DNA from: Methanobacteriota archaeon
GTDB taxonomy: Archaea; Thermoplasmatota; Thermoplasmata; RBG-16-68-12
Length of the DNA: 10,893 nt
Direction of reading: 5' to 3'
Assembly: GCA_005878325.1 (NCBI GenBank)
Contig: VBMR01000134.1
Location: forward strand, 1-10,893
In this document: positions 6,750 through 10,893 of the stretch, in pieces
Position numbering within the stretch: position 1 is the first letter of the stretch
Layout of the letters: each line of letters starts with the position of its first letter
Notes under the pieces: generated by a model
What the model saw: only the letters and a program-made list of their open reading frames with translations
Databases searched by the model: none
Told to the model about the DNA's origin: nothing
Made by a program: the position numbers and the translations under genes

Positions 6750-6777
6750 TCGTGACCGCGATGCGGTCGCGGGCCAG
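6750..6777 (+). other. Non-canonical tRNA-Gln intron 1 at position 21/22 (28 nt)
   Basis: The inferred bulge-helix-bulge is well formed. The central 4-bp helix is GGCC 6744-6747 with GGCC 6772-6775. The 5' bulge AAT (6748-6750) is cut after 6749, and the 3' bulge AGT (6776-6778) is cut after 6777. The inner helix pairs 6751-6759 with 6763-6771 (8 Watson-Crick pairs and one T-G), closed by the loop GAT. The outer helix is weak, just C6743-G6779 beyond the bulge. Removal restores an ordinary D arm and brings the tRNA to 73 nt together with intron 2. Confidence 0.88.
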
Positions 6778-6793
6778 TGATTCGAGGCTCTGG

Positions 6794-6818
6794 ATCGACT
6801 TCAATCGGTCGAGGAGAG
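6794..6818 (+). other. Canonical tRNA-Gln intron 2 at position 37/38 (25 nt)
   Basis: A strict bulge-helix-bulge can be drawn. The outer helix is the anticodon stem CGAGG/CCTCG. The central helix is CTCT 6788-6791 with GGAG 6813-6816 (three Watson-Crick pairs and one T-G). The 5' bulge is GGA 6792-6794, cut after 6793. The 3' bulge is AGA 6817-6819, cut after 6818. The inner helix is TCGAC 6795-6799 with GTCGA 6808-6812, around an 8-nt loop. Confidence 0.92.
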
Positions 6819-6850
6819 ACCTCGCGACGGCAGTTCGAATCTGCCCGGGG

Positions 6851-8404
6851 CTATTCCCTCTCTCCCGGCGTGTGGACTCCGTCGAGCGCCTGACCCGGGG
6901 CCTCGTAGAAGAGGCCGAGGCGGCGGACGAGGACGTCGGAGAGGGTCATCCCCATCTCTTCCTGCACGGCGACGTCGACTTGCGCCCAGATGGACGGATG
7001 GCCTGGGACGATCCGGTCGCGGGCCGAGGGTCCGTTGAGGTACCGCCGGATCTCCTCCGGCGTATGGCGTCCCTGGAGATGGAGGGCAACCGGTTCGTCG
7101 AGGTCGAGGGCCATGAACTCTTCCAGGGGTCTTGGCGCCGGGCCAAGGGGCAGGTCTCGAGTTCGGGAGGCCCCCCGCGATCCCAAGCGTCTCGAGGCCG
7201 CGGTCACCACGGATTCTGCCATCGCACGGTGGGTCGTCAGCTTGCCGCCCGCAACCGAGATCAGGCCGTCCGGATCCTCGAACGTGGCATGTCTCCGGGA
7301 CACGTCCGATTCGGCGCCCGCTCGGACGCCTTGGATCAGAGGCCGAAGACCTGCGTAGGCACTCACGACGTCCCCGGGTCCCACCCGCGCATCCGGAAAC
7401 GCGTCATTCACGGCCTCCAGGAGGTAATTGACATCGCCCGCGTCGGGCACGACGCGATCCGTATCCGATGGGAAGTCCGTGTCCGTCGTGCCGACCAGCG
7501 TGAGTTCGTTCCACGGGAGGATGAAGACGAGCCGACGATCCTCGCGCGTCGTCAGGGCGAGGGCGTGCCGGTTCCCGACTTTCGCCCGCGGGAGGAAGAT
7601 GTGGATTCCTTTCGTCGGCCTCAGGGTCGGAGTTCGCCGCGGAGCGCGCAGGCGGTCGAGCCAGACTCCCGTGGCGTTCACCACGAGACGGGCCCGCACC
7701 TCGAGAGAGATCCCATCAATTCGATCTCGGAGTCGGACTCCCTGAATCCGATTGCCCGCTCGGACGAGTTCGACCACCTCGACGTGGTTCGCGACGACCG
7801 CGCCCATGCCCGCAGCACTTCGGACGACCGAGAGCACGAGGCGGGCGTCGTCCGTCCAGGCGTCGTAGTAGACGCCCGCGCCCGCGAGGCCCTCCCGTCG
7901 CAGACCGGGCTCCCGTTCCCACGTGTCCTCCCGCGAGAGCCATACGCGCCGCGGGAGTCTCTTCCGGGAGAGGATGTCATACAGGAACAGGCCGAATCGC
8001 AGGAGGATCGGCCCCGGACCTCGGTCTCGGTAGGCGGGGATCAGGAAGGGGAGGGGATGCACGAGCGAAGGCGCCCGATCGACGAGGAGGTCGCGCTCCC
8101 GCGCCGCGAGTCGCACCTGACCGAGCCGATAGTTGCGAAGGTACCGGAGGCCTCCATGGATCAGCCGCGACGTCTTGCCGCTCGTCCCGCCCGCGAAATC
8201 GCCGCGGTCGACGAGGGCCGTCCGGTACCCGCGGCTCGCCGCGTCGCGAGCGACCCCGGCCCCCACGATCCCTCCCCCGATCACCAGGAAGTCGAACGTC
8301 GCGTCCCGCATCTGCGAAAGATTCGCCGAGCGAGTCCGGAAAGAGAACTCGGGGATGCCGGCGCCCTCCCCGGTCCCCGCACGGGTGGTGGCTCGCTCCT
8401 CCAT
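6851..8404 (-). CDS. glpD: FAD-dependent glycerol-3-phosphate dehydrogenase (GlpA/GlpD family)
   Basis: Oxidises sn-glycerol 3-phosphate to dihydroxyacetone phosphate at the membrane surface, in glycerol breakdown. From ATG 8404 (517 residues): the FAD-binding Rossmann motif is IGGGIVGAGVARDAASRG (42-59), followed by GGTSGKTSRLIHGGLRYL (72-89), a substrate domain with NATGVW, GTTDTDF and YAGLRPL, the C-terminal FAD-contacting AGGKLTTHR, and a helical C-terminal domain (EEMGMTLSDVLVRRLGLFYE). No cysteine-rich BFD domain is seen, so GlpD-like rather than GlpA with an iron-sulfur tail; no glpB or glpC neighbour is visible. The family core starts at ATG 8311 (486 residues), but a TATA-like TTTATC lies 28 nt upstream of 8404, favouring the longer leaderless start. 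The C-terminus ends soon after the DVLVRR helix, shorter than many homologues, with its TAG inside the tRNA-Gln 3' end. Confidence 0.92.
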   Translation of the reverse strand: MEERATTRAGTGEGAGIPEFSFRTRSANLSQMRDATFDFLVIGGGIVGAGVARDAASRGYRTALVDRGDFAGGTSGKTSRLIHGGLRYLRNYRLGQVRLAARERDLLVDRAPSLVHPLPFLIPAYRDRGPGPILLRFGLFLYDILSRKRLPRRVWLSREDTWEREPGLRREGLAGAGVYYDAWTDDARLVLSVVRSAAGMGAVVANHVEVVELVRAGNRIQGVRLRDRIDGISLEVRARLVVNATGVWLDRLRAPRRTPTLRPTKGIHIFLPRAKVGNRHALALTTREDRRLVFILPWNELTLVGTTDTDFPSDTDRVVPDAGDVNYLLEAVNDAFPDARVGPGDVVSAYAGLRPLIQGVRAGAESDVSRRHATFEDPDGLISVAGGKLTTHRAMAESVVTAASRRLGSRGASRTRDLPLGPAPRPLEEFMALDLDEPVALHLQGRHTPEEIRRYLNGPSARDRIVPGHPSIWAQVDVAVQEEMGMTLSDVLVRRLGLFYEAPGQALDGVHTPGERE

Positions 8405-8429
8405 GCCGTGGGCCGAACCACCGTCGCGC

Positions 8430-8437
8430 GATAAAGG
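8430..8437 (-). promoter_or_regulatory. TATA-like box of glpD
   Basis: On the minus strand CCTTTATC, with core TTTATC, is centred 28 nt before ATG 8404. The core and spacing equal those of hel308. This decides the start in favour of 8404 over 8311, which has no Shine-Dalgarno motif. Confidence 0.55.
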
Positions 8438-8470
8438 CGTCGCGTCTCCTATCGCGCCGTCGCGCAAAGC

Positions 8471-8507
8471 ATTAAACTCGATGGGAACATGGGCCCAGCA
8501 CCGGTGA
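8471..8507 (+). promoter_or_regulatory. Promoter box and Shine-Dalgarno motif of the PurP-like gene
   Basis: TATA-like ATTAAAC (8471-8477) predicts a start of transcription near 8501. GGTGA (8503-8507) lies 3 nt before ATG 8511. The 106-bp region between glpD and this gene thus holds two divergent promoters. Confidence 0.45.
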
Positions 8508-8510
8508 GAC

Positions 8511-9668
8511 ATGATTGACCGCGAGGCGATCGTCGAGATCCTCGAACGGTACCATCCCTCCGGGATTCGGATCGCGACAATTGGATCCCATTCCGCGCTC
8601 GACGTGTGCGACGGCGCCGTCGAGGAGGGATTCCGCACCTTCGTCGTGTGCGAACGGGGACGGGAGACTCCGTACACCCGTTACTTCCGCGGGAGGCGGG
8701 ACCCGGACGGTCGCCCGGTCCGCGGGATGGTGGACGACGCAATCGTCCTGGAGAAGTTTCGCGACGTGCTCTCGGAGAAGATGCAGGCGGAGCTCCGGGA
8801 TCGGAACGCGATTTTCGTGCCGAACCGGTCCTTCACCTCGTACTGCGACCTCGACGCGATCGAGGACGCATTCCACGTGCCGCTCTTCGGGTCTCGTAAC
8901 CTCCTGCGAACGGAAGAACGCGAAGAAGCGAAGAGCTACTACTGGATCCTAGAAAAGGCCAAGCTCCCCGCCCCCGAGAAAATCGACGATCCTCGAGAGA
9001 TCGACGGCCTCGCGATCGTGAAGCTCCATCACAAGACGAAGAAGCTCGAACGCGGGTTCTTCACCGCCGCGACGTACAAGGAATTCAAGGAGAAGTCGGA
9101 CGCCCTCCTGAAACGGAACGTGATCTCGAAGGAGGACCTCGCCGCGGCCCGGATCGAGCGGTACATCATTGGCCCCATCTTCAACTTCGACTTCTTCTAC
9201 TCGCCGATCGAAGACGAGGGCGAGAAGATCGAGCTCCTGGGGATCGACTGGCGGTTCGAGACGTCGCTGGATGGACATGTCCGCCTCCCGGCGGATCAGC
9301 AGCTGAGTCTGACCGAGGCCCAGCGGATTCCGGAATACGTGGTCGTGGGTCACAACGCCTCGACCCTTCGGGAGTCGAGTCTGAAGGAGGTGTTCGACAT
9401 GGCGGAGCGCTATGTCGCCGCGACCCAGAAGCACTTCGCGCCGGGCATCATCGGTCCGTTCACCCTGCAAACCGCGGTCGACGCGGACCTGAAGTTCTGG
9501 GTCTACGACGTGGCGCCGCGGATTGGCGGGGGCACGAACATCCACATGTCCACCGGCCATCCGTACGGGAACGCGTTGTGGCGAAGGCCCATGAGCACCG
9601 GCCGTCGGATCGCGATGGAGATTCGCCGGAGCATGGAAACCGGGCGGCTCGCCGAACTCGTGACCTGA
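8511..9668 (+). CDS. purP: PurP-like ATP-grasp protein (FAICAR synthetase family paralogue)
   Basis: PurP ligates formate to AICAR to give FAICAR, the archaeal replacement for the folate-dependent purine step. The 385-residue product follows the family layout: IATIGSHSALDVCDGA (21-36), VPNRSFTSYC (103-112), PLFGSRNLLR (124-133), FNFDFFYSP (224-232), LLGIDWRFETSLDGHVRLPA (242-261), IIGPFTLQ (313-320) and APRIGGGTNIHM (335-346), ending MSTGRRIAMEIRRSMETGRL. Where characterised PurP enzymes have a glycine-rich ATP loop (PGARGGRGYF type) this protein has HHKTKKLERGFF (173-184), and it carries an extra segment near 60-77. These traits mark a PurP-like paralogue group whose reaction is unproven, so FAICAR synthesis is likely only at the level of chemistry and fold. 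ATG 8511 matches the usual N-terminus (MIDREAIVEILERY) and follows GGTGA. Confidence 0.87.
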   Translation: MIDREAIVEILERYHPSGIRIATIGSHSALDVCDGAVEEGFRTFVVCERGRETPYTRYFRGRRDPDGRPVRGMVDDAIVLEKFRDVLSEKMQAELRDRNAIFVPNRSFTSYCDLDAIEDAFHVPLFGSRNLLRTEEREEAKSYYWILEKAKLPAPEKIDDPREIDGLAIVKLHHKTKKLERGFFTAATYKEFKEKSDALLKRNVISKEDLAAARIERYIIGPIFNFDFFYSPIEDEGEKIELLGIDWRFETSLDGHVRLPADQQLSLTEAQRIPEYVVVGHNASTLRESSLKEVFDMAERYVAATQKHFAPGIIGPFTLQTAVDADLKFWVYDVAPRIGGGTNIHMSTGHPYGNALWRRPMSTGRRIAMEIRRSMETGRLAELVT

Positions 9669-9688
9669 TCGCCGCCAGAATCCCAGCT

Positions 9689-9744
9689 GGCCCCGGAGAG
9701 CTTTGTCAATCCGCTGTATCGCGGCGAACCTTGATAGCGGGGCC
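9689..9744 (+). other. Imperfect stem-loop between the PurP-like gene and the exchanger gene
   Basis: A 7-bp inverted repeat (GGCCCCG 9689-9695, CGGGGCC 9738-9744) encloses a smaller CCGC/GCGG hairpin (9711-9724). A TATA-like CTTGATAG (9730-9737) lies inside it, so this may be an upstream 3'-end structure, part of the exchanger promoter, or chance in GC-rich DNA. Confidence 0.2.
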
Positions 9745-9779
9745 CTTTCATCGGACCCACGTCAGAAGGGTCACATCGG

Positions 9780-10787
9780 ATGCTCGAGGACCTCCTCCTC
9801 TGGTTCGGCGCCATCGCGATCGGGTTCGTGCTCCTGAACCAAGGTGCGAAATTCATCACGGACAACGCGATCCGCGTCTCGTCCAAGATCGGGCGCAGCC
9901 GATTCGTGGTCGGCGCCCTGTTCGTCTCCACCCTGTCCGCCCTCCCGGAGCTCCTCGTCAGCGGGATCGCTGCGGAGGAAGGGAGCCCGGACCTCGCGCT
10001 CGGCAATGCCCTCGCCTCGACCGTGGTCACGATCGCCTTCGTCATCGGCGCGAGCGCCCTCGTCCGGCCGATCAAGACCTCGCGGGAGATCGTCCTCCGC
10101 GACGCGGTCTTCCTCGCGGTGGTGACCCTCGTCTCCGCGGTCCTCCTGTTGGACGGCAACCTGACCCGGTACGAAGGGATCGCGTTGATCGCCCTCTTCG
10201 TCCCCTACGTCCTGAATCTGGCCATCTCCCAACGGACGGGGCCCGCGGACGAGATCGAGGAGCGGGTCGAAGACATGCGGATCGGGCTCGAGTTCACCGG
10301 CTGGATCTTCGGCCGCACGGTCGAGATCCGCGCCGGGTTGCGGTGGCTCGTCTTCGGGATCCTGTGGTCCGTGATGGGGGCCCAATTCCTCGTTCGGGGC
10401 GCGATCGGCCTCTCCTCCGCCGCGGGCCTGAATCCCTGGTTCATCGGGATCACGCTCGTCGCCCTCGGGACGTCCCTCCCGGACATTGCCGCCGCGTTCC
10501 ATGCGACCCGTCGCGGCTACACGGACCTCGTCCTGGGCGAAGGGATCGGGGCGAGCGTCGTGACGACCCTGCTGACCCTCGGCCTGATTGGGCTCCTGAG
10601 GCCCTCGACCCATTCCGTCGAGTTGCTCCTCCCGGTCGTCGCGGCGATGGTCTTCACCTCGTTCCTGCTCCTCGCCCTCCTCCTCGGTGGATGGCGCATC
10701 ACGTCCCGATCGGGCGCCGTCCTGACGTCGAGCTACTTCGCGATGGTCGCCCTCAACCTGGTGTGGATCCGCGCGGGCTTCGGTTGA
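9780..10787 (+). CDS. CaCA-superfamily sodium/calcium exchanger-like membrane protein (YrbG type)
   Basis: A 335-residue membrane protein with about ten hydrophobic helices arranged as two homologous halves, as in prokaryotic Na+/Ca2+ exchangers. Alpha-1 repeat: VGALFVSTLSALPELLVSG (44-62), then DLALGNALAST (71-81). Alpha-2 repeat: FIGITLVALGTSLPDIAAAF (221-240), then DLVLGEGIGASVV (249-261). A charged cytosolic loop with EIEERVEDMR (158-167) separates the halves. Acidic ion ligands are kept as Glu57 and Asp235 (usually Glu), but the GSN asparagines of the canonical motif are replaced (NALAS, EGIGAS), so ion choice may differ from Ca2+. Length is normal for the family. ATG 9780 gives the usual short N-terminus before the first helix; no clear Shine-Dalgarno motif is seen, and a weak TATA-like CTTGATAG lies at 9730. 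The stop abuts the convergent zinc-ribbon gene with no gap. Confidence 0.87.
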   Translation: MLEDLLLWFGAIAIGFVLLNQGAKFITDNAIRVSSKIGRSRFVVGALFVSTLSALPELLVSGIAAEEGSPDLALGNALASTVVTIAFVIGASALVRPIKTSREIVLRDAVFLAVVTLVSAVLLLDGNLTRYEGIALIALFVPYVLNLAISQRTGPADEIEERVEDMRIGLEFTGWIFGRTVEIRAGLRWLVFGILWSVMGAQFLVRGAIGLSSAAGLNPWFIGITLVALGTSLPDIAAAFHATRRGYTDLVLGEGIGASVVTTLLTLGLIGLLRPSTHSVELLLPVVAAMVFTSFLLLALLLGGWRITSRSGAVLTSSYFAMVALNLVWIRAGFG

Positions 10788-10874
10788 TCAATACGTCGTC
10801 CCGCAGCGGACGCACGTCAGTTTCCCCTCGCCCTTGGCGACGAGCTGTCCTCCACACGCCGTGCAGAACTTCAT
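10788..10874 (-). CDS. Zinc-ribbon protein: 28-residue mini-protein or C-terminus of a larger gene
   Basis: From ATG 10874 the product begins MKFCTACGGQLVAKG, continues EGKLTCVRCG and ends TTY, with two CX2C knuckles (Cys4/Cys7 and Cys21/Cys24), a compact zinc ribbon like the N-terminal ribbon of TFS/RPB9 or of many small archaeal ribbon proteins. The frame stays open upstream to the window edge (GKLVKE before the Met), so this may be the tail of a longer protein. AAGGAG lies directly against the ATG, too close for an ordinary Shine-Dalgarno spacing, which slightly favours the longer reading. The stop codon is immediately adjacent to the convergent exchanger stop (10785-10787). The partner and function cannot be told from this fragment. 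Confidence 0.5.
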   Translation of the reverse strand: MKFCTACGGQLVAKGEGKLTCVRCGTTY

Positions 10875-10893
10875 CTCCTTGACCAATTTGCCT

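Larger units (their letters stand above)
6728..6853 (+). tRNA. tRNA-Gln (anticodon CTG), two introns
   Basis: Exons 6728-6749, 6778-6793 and 6819-6853 join to a 73-nt tRNA. Acceptor AGCCCCG (6728-6734) pairs fully with CGGGGCT (6846-6852), with discriminator A6853. The D arm is GTCT, AGCGGCCAA, TGAT. The anticodon stem CGAGG (6783-6787) pairs with CCTCG (6820-6824); the loop CTCTGGA contains CTG, reading CAG (Gln). The variable loop is CGAC. The T arm GGCAG, TTCGAAT, CTGCC is perfect. The A1-U72 pair, GTGGT.TAGCGGCCAA core and 4-nt variable loop match archaeal tRNA-Gln. CCA is not encoded. One intron is at the canonical 37/38 site; the other is at 21/22 in the D arm. The last three bases overlap the stop codon of the convergent glycerol-3-phosphate dehydrogenase gene. 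In archaea this tRNA is normally charged with Glu and then amidated by GatDE. Confidence 0.95.

Noticed and set aside
6720..6770. Direct repeat GCGGTCGC just before the tRNA (6720-6727) and inside intron 1 (6763-6770), which might give an alternative pre-tRNA fold
   Set aside because: The TATA box predicts transcription starting near 6727, so the first copy would mostly not be transcribed; an 8-mer repeat in GC-rich DNA can be chance.
6752..8434. A 560-codon plus-strand frame across the tRNA and opposite glpD
   Set aside because: Low-complexity Arg/Gly/Pro/Asp-rich translation, antisense to a well-supported FAD enzyme and starting inside a tRNA intron.
9578..10882. A 434-codon plus-strand frame over the PurP-like gene end and the exchanger
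   Set aside because: It is another reading frame of the exchanger region with Arg/Pro/Asp-rich noise; the exchanger frame has membrane helices and alpha repeats.
1..10893. CRISPR arrays, insertion sequences, rRNA genes and attachment sites
   Set aside because: No regularly spaced repeats, transposase motifs, rRNA-like blocks or flanking duplications were seen on reading the window.

Overview
The window looks like chromosome of a high-GC archaeon, probably euryarchaeal and possibly Thermoplasmatota-like (the phylum is an inference, not shown). The archaeal markers are a Hel308-type helicase, a class I lysyl-tRNA synthetase, a GfcR-type HTH-phosphoribosyltransferase, a PurP-family protein, TATA-like boxes about 28 nt upstream of starts (leaderless pattern), GGTGA Shine-Dalgarno motifs, and a tRNA gene with bulge-helix-bulge (BHB) introns.

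Layout. 1-1856 (-): 5' part of hel308, interrupted inside helicase motif V by an intein with a two-motif LAGLIDADG endonuclease; the gene runs off the left edge. 2006-2383 (-): a DUF1801/YdhG-like protein. 2515-4054 (+): pyrD, lacking its N-terminal coding part, overlapping pyrK. 4161-4751 (+): GfcR-like regulator. 4837-5052 (+): tiny two-helix membrane protein. 5089-6687 (+): class I lysS. 6728-6853 (+): tRNA-Gln(CTG) with two introns. 6851-8404 (-): FAD-dependent glycerol-3-phosphate dehydrogenase, whose stop codon overlaps the tRNA 3' end. 8511-9668 (+): PurP-like ATP-grasp protein. 9780-10787 (+): CaCA-type cation exchanger. 10788-10874 (-): small zinc ribbon that may be the tail of a larger gene. 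No gap exceeds 300 bases.

How the genes relate. pyrD and pyrK encode the catalytic and electron-transfer subunits of a class 1B dihydroorotate dehydrogenase; the GfcR-like PRPP-binding regulator beside them and the PurP-like protein add a nucleotide-metabolism theme. lysS and tRNA-Gln serve translation. hel308 serves DNA repair and fork restart. The glycerol-3-phosphate dehydrogenase and the exchanger look like independent transcription units.

Most notable points. (1) The tRNA-Gln gene carries a canonical 37/38 intron and a second, non-canonical D-arm intron at 21/22, each with a well-formed BHB; removing both leaves a 73-nt tRNA-Gln. (2) Hel308 carries an apparently intact homing intein. 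(3) pyrD is cut off at its 5' end exactly where the window changes in base composition, suggesting a rearrangement or a contig misjoin. (4) lysS seems to start at a CTG and has lost the lysine of its KMSKS signature.
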